Source: Eriocheir sinensis (lineage: Eukaryota > Arthropoda > Malacostraca > Decapoda > Varunidae). Taken from it: DNA of 64,000 nucleotides. The position numbers were made by a program, and so were the translations under genes. Of this stretch, positions 25,531 to 39,509 are shown piece after piece (position 1 is the first letter of the stretch; each line of letters starts with the position of its first letter). Location: assembly GCF_024679095.1 (NCBI RefSeq), contig NC_066563.1:2624428-2688427 (forward strand), written 5' to 3'. The notes beneath the pieces are model-generated. The model worked only from the letters and a program-made list of their open reading frames with translations. It searched no databases and was not told the origin of the DNA.

Positions 25531-25532
<2 letters not shown>
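25261..25532. other. Unique non-coding DNA with overlapping receptor/CRE-like motif
   Basis: Contains TTAAAGGTCATTACGTCA at 25351-25368: a nuclear-receptor half-site (AAAGGTCA) abutting a CRE variant (TTACGTCA). No gene seen. Confidence 0.4.

Positions 25533-25609
<77 letters not shown>
25533..25609. repeat. (CT)n microsatellite
   Basis: About 38 CT units. Confidence 0.97.
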
Positions 25610-25613
<4 letters not shown>

Positions 25614-25699
25614 ACACAGCACACAAACATAAAAATGGGAGACCTCCTTCATGCGTCCACCGAGCAAGCACGAGACAGGTGGTTGTGTAGCTGATCTGT

Positions 25700-25804
25700 C
25701 AAGGAGGAGGAGGAGGAGGAGGGCCCCACGCTCGCCACATGTCTGCCGGAACACGCTTCTCTCCTCCTCCCTTCCCATTTCCTCCTCCTCCTCCTCCTCC
25801 TCCA
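25700..25804. repeat. (GGA)n and (TCC)n facing each other
   Basis: About seven GGA units (25700-25722) and about eight TCC units (25778-25802) form inverted arms around a 55-base spacer, so a GGA/TCC hairpin is possible. Confidence 0.85.
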
Positions 25805-28048
<2,244 letters not shown>

Positions 28049-28119
<71 letters not shown>

Positions 28120-28346
28120 TAAACACACACACACATACACACATACATATACACATACATACAAAAATACACATACATGTACACATCTACACACACAAAA
28201 ATACTCACACACACGCGCACACACACACACACACACAAATACACACATACGCACACACACGCACACACACGCACGCCCACACACGCACACACACACACAC
28301 ACACGCCCACACACAATCACACACACACACGCACACACACACACAC
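28049..28346. repeat. (CT)n leading into long imperfect (CA)n
   Basis: About 34 TC units (28049-28116) pass into about 230 bp of interrupted CA repeat with ACAT, GCACAC and ACGCCC variants. The older CA part has decayed while the CT part is pure. Confidence 0.95.
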
Positions 28347-29934
28347 AGTTACAAAGCGTGGCAGTACTACAAGGCTGCATTTCTGTCACCGTCTCATTTC
28401 TTTACGTGTTCATCCTTTGTTAAAAATTTTCCTTTCTCTCCCTTGCTTTCTTTCCCAAGTGTCACCTCGAAACTGAACCATGCAAGAAAGTTATGTTAAG
28501 CAAGTAGAAGGAAAGAAGCACATAAAATATACAGATAAAACCGAGGAAGGCGATTATGTAAATAAAACAAACAAAAAAACAATGATGTAGAGGGAAAATG
28601 CTAAACTATATACAAAAGGTTGCTGAACTATAATACTGAATTTGCGAAAAGAGCAAAGCAGAAAAAATGGTACACTTTAAAAGGGAAATCGAGCAAAAAG
28701 GGGCATAAGTTAGAGCCTCGCAGGTGGACAGGTGAGGGGGACAACAGGCCAGGTAATTAGGCAGGTGTTCTGGAGGAGCGAGGGAGAACCAGCAGACATC
28801 ACTTATACCCTCTCCGTCCATCCGTCAGTCTGGCCCTCCTCCCTTACCCCGCCCCTCCTCCCCCTTCCCCCGCCTCGCCTCATCCCTCCCCTCCTCCCAT
28901 GCCATCTGGCCACGTCTCATCTATACGTTAAATATTATTACGTTTTATATCCCCCTATTATCAAAAGCCGGTTGTTTTATTATCTGCAATAAGATTATAT
29001 GGTTATTCAATAGAGTACTGTACATCCATTCCTTCCTAGTCTAGGTGGATATAAACTACCGTGTCCTCGAGTTGATAATAAAATATTCTGTAGAGAATCC
29101 AACCCATTAAAAAGCACTTTTAAAGGATATTTGCCAATTTACGAATTATTTGCGCCATTAAACTCGTCGCCTCAACAATCGATAAGTGCAACATGACGGG
29201 CTCCGGGGAGTGTGAGTTCATTAGGGAGCCACTTCTTACTCGTCCTTATTCACATGTAGCGGAATTTTTTAACACTTTTGAGAAATAATTATGTATTTAA
29301 GCCATCAATTTCACTATGTAAAGTATTTTGTTAAATTTACGCACGACAAACTTCTGATTATCGTATTTATCTGAATTATTTTTAATAAAAACTCCAACTT
29401 TAATTTCTTACTCATATCAATTGCCGTCCTCTTCTTCACCAATAGTTTCACGATCAAGTGGTTTAAAAAAACTTTCATTTTTATTTCACTCATTTACATT
29501 ATTTTCATAAATAATATTTCCACCATTTCACTAAATGGGAATTTAATTCCTTGCTGTTTCATATTTACTGATCAAAATGTGCCCATTTTATACATTCGGG
29601 CTTTTAAACTACAAGGAAACTTAATTTCCACTATTTCATAATTCATGCTCTTTACATATAAAAATTCACGTACAATGTCAACAGAACTATTTCTTCAGTA
29701 CTCTCAGCAGCTCAAGGAGTCCCGCCGCCAGAAGACCCTGAGCAAAGAGCAGGAGGGCGAAGGAGCCATTCATCGTCTCCCTCGGCGCCTAACAAAGGGG
29801 CGTGGGCCGCTCTTTGTCACGCCGCTTCCGTGGGACCCGGCGCAGCGGCGTGGGCCTCAGATGGAGTACATAGAGAGGGGCGACGTGACGTATTGTACTT
29901 TGTGGTGGCGGTAATAAATGACGGTAGAAGAGTT
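28347..29934. other. Unique non-coding DNA
   Basis: 28810-28920 is C-rich with CCCTCCTCCC words. 28920-29640 is very AT-rich, with weakly repeated CCA.TATTTCA.TAA words at about 29520 and 29630. No gene recognised. Confidence 0.55.
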
Positions 29935-29975
29935 AGTAGTAGTAGTAGTAGTAGTAGTAAGGAGGAGGAGGAGGA
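29935..29975. repeat. (TAG)n-(GGA)n microsatellite
   Basis: About eight TAG units followed by about four GGA units, immediately before the 77-bp VNTR. Confidence 0.9.
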
Positions 29976-30045
29976 GAAGATGTGATCCTTGAAGAACGAA
30001 AGAACACCACCAATACGACTGAGAACAAGACTGAGGACAACTACC

Positions 30046-30770
30046 GACCCCTACCACTACCACCACGCTTACCATCACCCCAACAACAATCAATCCTTCT
30101 CCCATTACTAGCAACCACAACCCTCTACTATCACTACCACCACGCATACCATCACCCCAACAACAATCACTCCTTCTCCCATTACTAGCAACCACAACCC
30201 TCTACTATCACTACCACCACGCTTACCATCACCCCAACAACAATCACTCCTTCTCCCATTACTAGCAACCACAACCCTCTACTATCACTACCACCACGCA
30301 TACCATCACCCCAACAACAATCACTCCTTCTCCCATTACTAGCAACCACAACCCTCTACTATCACTACCACCACGCATACCATCACCCCAACAACAATCA
30401 CTCCTTCTCCCATTACTAGCAACCACAACCCTCTACTATCACTACCACCACGCATACCATCACCCCAACAACAATCACTCCTTCTCCCATTACTAGCAAC
30501 CACAACCCTCTACTATCACTACCACCACGCTTACCATCACCCCAACAACAATCACTCCTTCTCCCATTACTAGCAACCACAACCCTCTACTATCACTACC
30601 ACCACGCATACCATCACCCCAACAACAATCACTCCTCCCATTACTAGCAACCACAATCGTCTACTATCACTACCACCACGCATACCATCACCCCAACAAC
30701 AATCACTCCTTCTCCCACTACTAACAACCACAATCGCCTACTATCACTACCACCACCATTATCCTTACCG
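30046..30770. repeat. 77-bp minisatellite (VNTR)
   Basis: CACCACGC(T/A)TACCATCACC recurs at 30061, 30138, 30215, 30292, 30369, 30446, 30523, 30600 and 30674. The spacing is 77 bp except the last interval (74), which has lost three bases. Copies two to seven are almost identical, differing mainly by the T/A marker (order T A T A A A T A A). The unit is built from ACT/ACC/CAA triplets. A 77-bp period breaks any reading frame, so it is not coding. Confidence 0.95.
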
Positions 30771-30949
30771 CGACAAGCTAGTAAGACGCCTCGACGTATA
30801 GTTACCACCCTCAACGGCTCTCCTTTACTCCCCTTCGGCGCCGCAATTGAGAAGTCGGCGTTGTTATCCTGTAGATCCATCAGCCGATAGCCTCGTGTTA
30901 CTTTTTTAATCTCTTTGTTGTGTGGCGAAGGTGGTACTTATTAGACGAC
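30771..30949. other. Short unique non-coding spacer
   Basis: Nothing recognised. It contains CCTGTAGATCC, an isolated match to the miR-10 core, without a hairpin. Confidence 0.4.
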
Positions 30950-31450
30950 CCCTCCTCCCCCCTCCATCCCCTCTCCTCTTCTATCTCCGCTTCTTTCTCC
31001 TCCTCCTCCTCGTACTTGCCTTCCTGATTTTGTTCTTTTACCTCTTCTTATTGTCTCGCCTATTTCAGTTCATCCTATTTCCTCTTATATTATTCGTCCT
31101 CTTTTGCCCTTGCTACCCTCCTCCTCCTCCCCCTCCTTTTCTGTCTCCTCCTCCTCCTCTTTCTCCTCGTCCACCTCCTGCCATTTATTTTTCATCGTTT
31201 TCTAATTCCTTTCCTCCACTAATTCCTTCACTTCCTCCGCCTTCTAATTTTCTTTACCTTTTGGCTTTAACTTTTTTTTTATCCTTAATTCCCATACTTC
31301 TGTACTTACGTCTAAGCTTTCCTTTCCTCCCTCTTAACGTGCACCCCTCTTCTCTTCTCTTCTCTTCTCTTTTCTTTCCTCTCCTTTCCTCTCCTCTCCT
31401 ATCCTCTCCTCTCCTCCCCTTCCCTTCCCCCTTTTCCTCTCCCCTCCAGC
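30950..31450. repeat. Pyrimidine-rich region with (TTCTC)n pentanucleotide
   Basis: About 500 bp of CTCC and TTTCC words, ending with TTCTC and CCTCT pentamers at about 31346-31420. The 181-codon frame over it is Pro/Leu/Phe/Ser repeat translation. Confidence 0.85.
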
Positions 31451-31579
31451 TCCCACGGGTGAGTTAAGAGGTCGTGGAGTAATTATAATACTGAGCTTAT
31501 CCTAATCTACGGCGGGTCCTATTTTGCTTTATTACCGCTCTAAACACCCGGGGAATACCTCCTCTGGCACACGGTAGTC

Positions 31580-31656
<77 letters not shown>
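31580..31656. repeat. (GT)n microsatellite
   Basis: About 38 GT units, followed by a GCGTGCGTTGCGTGTG tail. Confidence 0.97.
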
Positions 31657-31657
<1 letters not shown>

Positions 31658-33319
31658 GCGTGCGTTGCGTGTGTGACAAAACATCGCTCTCCGTTATTTT
31701 GTACTCGGAGGTTATAATTCCCATCGAAAGTTTTAGATGCTACGTGGGCATGAGTTCCCAGCGCCTCGCCAGCCGGTTCCGATATCATCTCAAACGCAGC
31801 TGCATCGGGCAAGGGGCGCTTAATCGGCCTGAAATTGGAGCAGACCTTATATTTGTCGATTGGTCAAATTGTGACAAAGCATCCCGGGCTCAGGATGCGG
31901 CAAGAACAAATTTCATGACATTACCTCAAAATGTTTCCATCCCCACAATAATCGTCCCATCCATCCTGCCACGAAGAGACAGAAAATGTTAAACTTAATA
32001 CCTCCCTAAGCGTCCACAGCGATGAAGCTAAGTGAGGGCTTCCGGTTGATAGTATCAGGTAACACCCCTAGGACCCACATCGCCTTTCCCTAGACTGTGG
32101 TTCATCTTGCCAGTAGAGACGTTTCATAGATGGCAAGAAGGGTTTCCATCAACATGGATTATATCTTGTGTGATGCGAGGGAAAGTGCAGAAAAACGGGG
32201 AAAGGAAGCCGGAAACCTCCAGTCCTATCATTTCCATATCACGATGACTGCCCGAGCACCTTGATTTACCTTTATTATCACCAATTTGTGTATTTTTGAA
32301 GTGGTGGCTGTCAGTGCATACCCATTAGGCATTCAGGAGAAGAATTGTGTTACTGTACGACAATCTGTATCAGTGAATGTGAAAAAAGGTGCACGTCTGT
32401 TTATTTTCCGTAAAAGAGTTATTGAATTGTTCCGCGGCTGAGTCAGACCTTCAGAGCTCAGTCTCTCGCAGCGGAAATGAAAAATGCTTCCTGGCCTTTA
32501 CTGCTTTCAGAGGGAAGGTAACACACACACACACACATACCATCCCCTCCCCCTCCACACTGAAGCTTCGTTACCTGCTTGCCACCACCCCACAGTCTTG
32601 CTCCCCTTCGATAATAATGCCCCACTACAGCACTCCCCCTTTTCCTTGAGTCACAGCACTGAACATTTCCGCTCTTCAGCACACTGCGAGGCCAACCTGC
32701 TGACCACTCCAGACATAAATCACTAATACTTCATGGTTATTACAAGATAGGTTTCGTCTGCTTAATCCAGCTCCTGCCAAGCTCATGACCATCCATTTAT
32801 CACCACTTCTCTTGCGGTGAAATGTGGCATGGCGTTGCTACACACTACAACGAGTTAGCTGTGAGAGTATTGAAATAACGACTTTACTCGAAGATTTATG
32901 CGTTTACGAATTAATCCTCTGATCTACAACCTTGCGGGAGCTCAGTTACAATCCACAACTAACGCTTTATGAGCCTTTATGTTCCCAAGACAATGACAGA
33001 ACTGTTTTTGCTGCGCTGTTACTTGATACGCCACGGAGAGACTGGCAGCCCCTCAGCAATGGTACAGTACTAGCATTTTATCCAGTTTATGTACCTTGGA
33101 AAATAATAGAACTGGTTGTGTTACGTTGTTAACAATTACAGACCCTCCCAAGACAGTCAAGCGGCGGAACCAAGAGACCTGAGCCGAGCGTTCAAGAACT
33201 CTTCATTTCCGATATGTTTCAAGAGTAAAGGAAACGCGGAAAGCGGACAATATTATATACAGCGAATGGGAAGTCTAACATTATTTGCTCAAACAAAACG
33301 TTAAAACTTTCTCAAACAA

Positions 33320-33321
<2 letters not shown>
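31657..33321. other. Unique non-coding DNA
   Basis: No exon recognised; a frame extending to 31992 gives no family match. A short CA run lies at 32521-32537. Confidence 0.5.
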
Positions 33322-33376
<55 letters not shown>

Positions 33377-33432
33377 CTCTCTCTTCTCCCTCTCTCTTCT
33401 CTCTCTCTCTTCTCCCTCTCCCTCTCCCTCTC
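33322..33432. repeat. (CT)n microsatellite decaying to TTCTCCCTCTC
   Basis: Pure CT to about 33370, then 10-12 bp TCTCCCTCTC repeats. Confidence 0.95.
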
Positions 33433-33631
33433 GAAAAAGAGTTAGACAGGTATCAGGAGAAGGGTGTGCAGGTGGCGGGACAGGTGAAGGTGGGGACCAG
33501 AGAATGAGTATAGGCCGAAGGGAGGCTTGGGTGCCGTACATCAGCGTCCTTGCCGCCCCTACTATCGCCTAACTGCCCTAACACGTACCTGGAGGGCTGT
33601 TATCGGAAGGGAAGGGACGCCAGACCCATCA
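33433..33631. other. Short unique spacer
   Basis: GC-rich; nothing recognised. Confidence 0.4.
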
Positions 33632-33744
33632 CTACAGCCACCACCACAACCATCCACACCTCCAGCTACACTACCACTACCACCACAACCACAAACGTCC
33701 TTGACTACAACCACCAACACCACCACCATTACTTTTTTTTTTTT
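33632..33744. repeat. Degenerate (ACC)n/(CCA)n tract with T11 run
   Basis: CCACCACAACCA-type triplets for about 95 bp, ending in a T-run at about 33732-33744. Confidence 0.8.
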
Positions 33745-33811
33745 TACAATAAAGTGGACAGCTCATTATCTACTCCTTCATCGATAACCACAAATACGTA
33801 AAAGCATTGAG

Positions 33812-33814
<3 letters not shown>

Positions 33815-33878
<64 letters not shown>
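33815..33878. repeat. (AC)n microsatellite
   Basis: About 32 AC units. Confidence 0.97.
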
Positions 33879-33880
<2 letters not shown>

Positions 33881-34399
33881 AGGCCTAATATATTTACTGA
33901 CCCAACACTAGTACTGTTTCGCTAAATTTGAAAGAAGTAACCAACCTCATACACCAAAGCTCACTTGCTATTTAAATTCCTCCGTTATTTAACATCTTCA
34001 TAAAAACATTAATGAACACACCACAGATGGAAATCAGCTTGAAGACAGATGCAAAGGTGTCGAGAGATCATGTTATTTTTAGTTACTTTTAGCATCTCAC
34101 AAAAATTAAAGCAAGAAAGTGACCACATGAATTTCCTGAGAGGCTCGACTCATGAAGGTGTTGCTCTAATTAACTTCATCACTCCCCTGGACCATCAATA
34201 TTTCTCGCCATAATCACACGGCAAACACAGGCGCGTCTAAAACATCTATAATTTTCTCCGCGCAGCGTATACTATCTGACTCCTATGCCTCTTAAACTAT
34301 CACTAAAGGTAACCATCATTGGAGGTAAGCACTGTCCGATCGCCACTCCCTCGCCACCTCTACATTCATAAGCATATCTCACCCACTTGAGCAACACAT
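33879..34399. other. Unique non-coding DNA
   Basis: AT-rich. No gene recognised. Confidence 0.5.
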
Positions 34400-34785
34400 A
34401 TTTACTGCTCTCTCTCAACTCAGCTGCCCTTACTCATCCTCCTCTTTCTCCCTCTCTATCTTCTACCATCCTCATTTATCCTTCTCTCCTCATCATTCTC
34501 TGTCCATTCTTCATGTCACCCTCCCTTCCTTCCTTAACTTCTCTACCTGTCTTCTGTTTCCTGTCTTCTACTTCCTCTCTTTTACCTTCCATTCCTCACT
34601 TCAATCTACTGTCCCTCTCTTCCTCCCTCCCGAGTACCTACTATCACCTTTCCTTTCTACATTTCTACCTCCCTCCCCTCCCTCTCTTCATCCGCTCCTT
34701 TGACCGTCCCTCCCTCCATCACTCCCTTCAGTATTATCTCTTCCTCTCCATCCTTTTCTCCGCCTATCCCCTGTTACCCCGGCAA
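34400..34785. repeat. Pyrimidine-rich low-complexity region
   Basis: About 385 bp of CCTCCCT, TTCTAC and CTCTCTTC words without a fixed period. It underlies a 133-codon Leu/Ser/Pro frame that is not a gene. Confidence 0.75.
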
Positions 34786-35639
34786 TAAAGACACAAACAC
34801 TCCCATCCGAGTCACTCACTATCGTCTTCTAATAGTTCTTTTAAGTGGCGCATACTGGCTAGAACTTATATTTATAGGCAAATCTAAGTGTCCACAATTA
34901 AAATGACGCTAATCTCTTCATCAGCACAATCTTGGTCCATGCAATCCTTTCTAAGGCTTTGAGGAGATCAGCTAACCGTGGGCAGCACCTTCACTCACGA
35001 TTCATACCTACCATTAAGCAGACGCCCTAGACCGAGCAAACTGTGAGAACTGAGAGGCTTGAAGACTTGACAAGAAATTAAAAAATAAGTTTATCACATC
35101 ATGAGTCAACTACTGTAACAGCCATACTTAAAGGCTAAAAACAAAATCCCATAAGTAAAAATAATGCAATTATATAACGGTTTACAAAATATATGAACAA
35201 ATAAAGAAACATATAAAGAGATAAGTATCATATGTCTAGTGGCAAGCCTTCTGAAAAATGAACAACATAATGCAAATAAAAGAGTCAACCAACAGAATAC
35301 ATAACAACCGATATGGAAGAAGGAAGAACAGGTATCTATTAATGCATAAATAACCGCACTTAACGACAGGTAAAATACATTAAGTAAAATAGAAAAATGA
35401 GATGCAAAGCACAGATACAGGAGCTGCCCTGTGTAGGTCGTCTGGCCTTTAGGAGTCTCTTTATATACCTGTGTAAGTGTGTATCCTTGTGCGAATAAAT
35501 ATAAACTAAACAACGGTAGCAGCAACAGATATGAAAACTATGCAAACTCCAGGACAGGCAATCTGGGAAGAGACAACCCTCCCAACAGGTGAGGCATGGC
35601 TGAAGGCAAGGGCAGGTAGCGTCCAGGTAGCAGCGGGCG
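34786..35639. other. Unique non-coding DNA
   Basis: AT-rich. A 139-codon minus-strand frame (35106-35525) is Leu/Phe/Cys-rich because the DNA is AT-rich; it resembles no known membrane protein. Confidence 0.45.
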
Positions 35640-35860
35640 TGCGGGGGAGGATGGGCTAATTGTCATGCAGGGCGCGGGCGGCCGGTAGCCCCGCCCGTCA
35701 CCCGCCTGTCATCACACACCTCATCCTCCCCTTATCTGCCACCCCGCGTAGGCCTAGACACGCCCCGCCCCGCCTCAACCCAGCCCCGCCGCCCTCCCAC
35801 GCCACACAGAAGCCACCCCTCGCACAGTCCCTCTCAGTATCATTATTTGCCCTTCCATTC
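35640..35860. promoter_or_regulatory. GC-rich, CpG-containing patch with GC-box-like words
   Basis: Contains GGGCGCGGGCGGCC, CCCCGCCCGTCACCCGCC and CGCCCCGCCCCGCC, unlike the AT-rich surroundings. GC boxes (Sp1/KLF sites) look like this. No downstream exon was recognised, so a promoter is only a possibility. Confidence 0.25.
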
Positions 35861-35934
35861 ATACCTCCATCTCCAGCCCGCTCCCTCCCCCTCTTCCTCT
35901 GGCATGCGCCCACCTTCGGTCAATATTTGCTGTT

Positions 35935-36620
35935 GCCATTTTCACCTTTATTTTTTTTTTGTTTCTTCCCCGCGTAATAAAATTCTTCTTCTCTCATGAC
36001 TTCTGTACACCCGCGGCAATTAACCTTCCGGGGTCGCAGTTTCCGAAATCAAACACAACTTCCATCACAGTTACAAAAATCTTACTTTATTTTTTCCCCT
36101 GACTCGTCCCGTAGCACAGTTCTTCTCCTAGTATGACTTCTATACGCCCTAAGCAACTCACCTACCGGGTCGCAGTTTCCGAAATAAAATACAACATCCA
36201 TCACAGTTACAAAAATCTTAAGCCTTTATTTTTTTCCCCTGACTCGTCCCGTAACACAATTCTTCTCCTAGTATGACTTCTATACGGCCTAAGCAATTCA
36301 CCTACCGGGTCGCAGTTTCCGAAATAAAACACAACATCCATCACTTTTACAAAAATCTTTAACCTTATATTTTTCCTTACTCGTCCCGTAACAATATTCA
36401 CCTTCTCTCATGACTTCTATAAGCTCTTCGCAATTCACCTCCCGGACGCTGTTTCCTAAATTTTAAAAAACATCCATCACAGCTACAAAAACCTTAACCT
36501 TTATCTTTTTTTCCATACTCGTCCCATAACCAAATCCTCCTCGTCTCATGACTTCTATACGCGCTTATGAATCCACCTTTCGAGTTGCTATTACTTAAAA
36601 TCAAACACAACATTCTTAAT
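35935..36620. repeat. 138-bp tandem array, ~5 copies
   Basis: (C/T)ATGACTTCTATAC marks units at 35995, 36133, 36272, 36409 and 36547 (spacings 138, 139, 137 and 138). Each unit also holds GGGTCGCAGTTTCCGAAAT, CATCCATCACAGTTACAAAA and CTGACTCGTCCCGTA. Copies two and three are nearly identical. The outer copies are diverged. Confidence 0.93.
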
Positions 36621-36640
36621 AGGTTTAAGAATGTTGACCC

Positions 36641-38199
36641 GAAGTGATTACAAAGAATTTAATTTCGCCGATAAAGCTCAGTGATATCTTACGGCAAGAG
36701 AAAGCGGACAAAGAAATAAACAAAGAAAAATTGGAAAAAGAAATAGCTACCCACAACTGACTGCTCCTACAGGAAAATAAGCCCCAACACACTCCTCGTC
36801 TCCTTCAGGGTCGCCCGATAGCGCCACGTCCCCCCCAGAAGACCACACACGCGACTGTATAAGAAAAATCCCAGACTCCTATGAATAATTAATCGAATAA
36901 CATTGACTTCATTGTATTTATGTATCAGATCGCCGCGCGCCCGGCCACCTTCGCTCACGGCGTCTTGCTACCATGTTTTTTTGTGTGTGAAGATAAAACT
37001 GAAGGCGAGTCTCCTATCAGTTTCTTTATTATTCTTCGTAGGTATTCTCCTCCGAAATTCTTCATTCATGCGACAGAAGCTTCATGTCGTGACGGCAAGT
37101 AAACACTAAAATCTTAAGAAAACCGAGAAACTGGAAAACCAATCAATACATTTGGACGACGAGATAATGGCAATTATTATACAACTAAGAATTCTTGCCC
37201 ACAGCTTCCATCACTGCTCAGAACAAATGAACCGACGAATACTAGAAAAATTGATATCTAAACTACGACTTAAGTGAAAAATCTCATTTGGGGACCACTG
37301 GAGCCCGGCTGCGTCTGGCCCCCCGTCAGGAACCCGCCGGCTCCAGTAAAAGAAGAATCTCCTTCCTTCCACTAATAACACAGTTAAATTCCTTCCTGCG
37401 GTCCATACCACGCATAGCCTTTCCTTTCCGGAATGTGTTAATGAAGAGTTTTCCCCGGAACACACACGGGACGAGGCACAACTCCGTGTTTGGCCGCCAC
37501 TAAACTGTGCTCCGGGCGTTCCTGTTTTTACAACCCTGAAGCAGCCAACGACCGAGCCCGTCTGACGCAGAGCAGCAGCGTCACTAGAGGCACCACCGCC
37601 ATAATACGTATTTACGCCCACCCATGGTTTGCCTAGCAATTTTTCTCCATAAAAAGACAATGAAAAGGATGTTTGTTGTATTTTACGCCTTCCACAAAGA
37701 AAATATACACATCAGCTTACTTTTTTTTCTCGTGCAGAAGGGCAACCAGAAGGTTATGAGCATGTAAAAAGCAAGAGATACTAAATAAATCATTGCCTTT
37801 TAGTTCTTGTTCCAAGGCTTATCGTCTCTCATCGAAGAAGAATCCCATGCGTTTATAAAGCCGCAGATATTAGAAGAATCATATTTCATGCTAACTGCAG
37901 TCTAAAAAAGCAACTTCATAACTCCACACATTTACTGCCCTCTGGAGTCCCATGCTAAATATTTTCTTTTCTTTTTGGGCTCGTACAGATGATGCTTTTA
38001 ATCTTGGCCAGAATTTATCTATCTGTATATAATCGACTTTGCTCAAAGCTATTCTTGGAAATCAATTAATCTTACCGAGGATTCTTCACTGTATGCGATC
38101 ATTCACTTTTTTTCTGCCTTTACAAGGCTAAGTCTCTACTGCGTTCCACCCGAAGTGTTCATCAATCAGCCGCTTACACCCACCACCACCCACACCACC
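36641..38199. other. Unique non-coding DNA
   Basis: A 149-codon minus-strand frame at 37211-37660 is the longest repeat-free frame in the window, but it resembles no family and has no visible context. 37680-38110 is AT-rich. Confidence 0.45.
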
Positions 38200-38395
38200 T
38201 CCATTCACCTCCCTATCGCGGGAACAAACATTGCACTTTCCACTCCTCCAGCTCGCATTTGACTTGCAATAATACCATTTTCAACGTCCTCCATTCAGTG
38301 CACCTCCCTGGTGGGAAAATAATAAAAAACGGCTCCAGACTATCACGACTCGCATTTGACTTGCAATAGTACTAAAATCAAGGGTGTCATCAATT
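38200..38395. repeat. Two-copy tandem duplication, ~95-bp period
   Basis: CTCGCATTTGACTTGCAATA is present exactly at 38252 and 38349. Upstream, CCATTCACCTCCCT and CCATTCAGTGCACCTCCCT mark the starts of the copies at about 38200 and 38291. Confidence 0.75.
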
Positions 38396-38439
38396 CCTTT
38401 CAAGATCCACACCTGATGCAATTTATACGTTACTAAAGC

Positions 38440-38535
38440 ACAACACTTTCCCACGTGACGTCATCTCGCGCGCTAAACAACATTCCCTCGCCCGTTCTGC
38501 GCACCTGCCACGTGAGCGCAAGACGCCCCAGGCAC
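38440..38535. promoter_or_regulatory. CRE and paired CACGTG E-box cluster in CpG-rich patch
   Basis: CACGTG (38452-38457) overlaps a perfect CRE palindrome TGACGTCA (38456-38463). A second CACGTG lies at 38509-38514, and CACCTG and GCGCGC words lie between. The composition stands out from the AT-rich flanks. It could be a bHLH/bZIP-bound element; no gene is visible beside it. Confidence 0.35.
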
Positions 38536-38817
38536 AACTATGAATGCTGCTTCAAAAGGCACGGAATTTATTGAGCATTAACTGTTGTAGGATGTAATTC
38601 ATTCCCGTCACCATCCATCTTCCTGCCCCCCTTTTATTGCCCTTTTTAAGTGCTTCTTACCTCACTCACAGTTTCGCCTGATATTCTCTTAACTCGGCTT
38701 TTGTCCTACAAACTACACGTCGGGACCCATTTCCTCGTTGAATCTCACTCCAAGTTTCCTCTTTTGTTTTATTTTATATTTATGAAAAACAAATGACAGT
38801 TTTGTATCTTTATGCAG

Positions 38818-38818
<1 letters not shown>

Positions 38819-38862
<44 letters not shown>

Positions 38863-38945
38863 ATAACTCCTTTCTCCTCCAGTACCCTTCATTCCCTTGT
38901 TTTCTCCTCTCCTTCCCTCTCCTTCCCTCTCCTCAGGGCACGTCG
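38819..38945. repeat. (CT)n microsatellite with TCCCTCTCC tail
   Basis: About 20 CT units (38819-38859), then TCCTTCCCTCTCC repeats at about 38908-38935. Confidence 0.93.
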
Positions 38946-39322
38946 CCTTCCTTCCAGCACCAGCTCGGCCCACATCGATCACGCCAGCCAGCGCGTGGAG
39001 AACCCTCTTAGGACAAATTCCTTATCCAATTGTTTTTACCTCAGTGTTTTTGTCCCCATCGGTCAGTACCCAGCTGGCTCACGTCCCTTCAATGGGTTGT
39101 CGTGGACGCTTCCTTTATGACCGTCTTTACTTTATGTCCTTATGTTTTTATTTTTCGGCTCACAGGTATGGGAAAAAAAATCACAAGTAATTACATTGGT
39201 GAAGGGACAGGAAGCTTTTTTCTAAAACATAACCGGAAAGTGTTTATATAAATATTGAGGTCAATTATCAAAGAAGATAAATCCCTTACACATAAATAGG
39301 TGCTTATCGTTATTCAGATTTA

Positions 39323-39327
<5 letters not shown>
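38946..39327. other. Unique non-coding DNA
   Basis: No gene recognised. Confidence 0.45.
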
Positions 39328-39372
<45 letters not shown>

Positions 39373-39436
39373 CAGCCAAGGGGTATTTGTAAATATAGTA
39401 AGGTCAGTTTATGAGAAAGATGAGAGCGAACGAACG

Positions 39437-39508
<72 letters not shown>
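39328..39508. repeat. (CT)n and (CA)n microsatellites
   Basis: CT (39328-39371) and a 70-bp CA run (39439-39508) separated by 67 bp of unique sequence with GAACGAACGAAC at its end. Confidence 0.95.

Positions 39509-39509
<1 letters not shown>

Noticed and set aside
30866..30880. CCTGTAGATCC, identical to the core of miR-10
   Set aside because: The bases beyond the core differ and there is no star arm within 100 bases.
37211..37660. 149-codon minus-strand frame, the longest without simple repeats
   Set aside because: No recognisable domain, no promoter or splice context, and a frame of this length is expected by chance in 64 kb of six-frame sequence.
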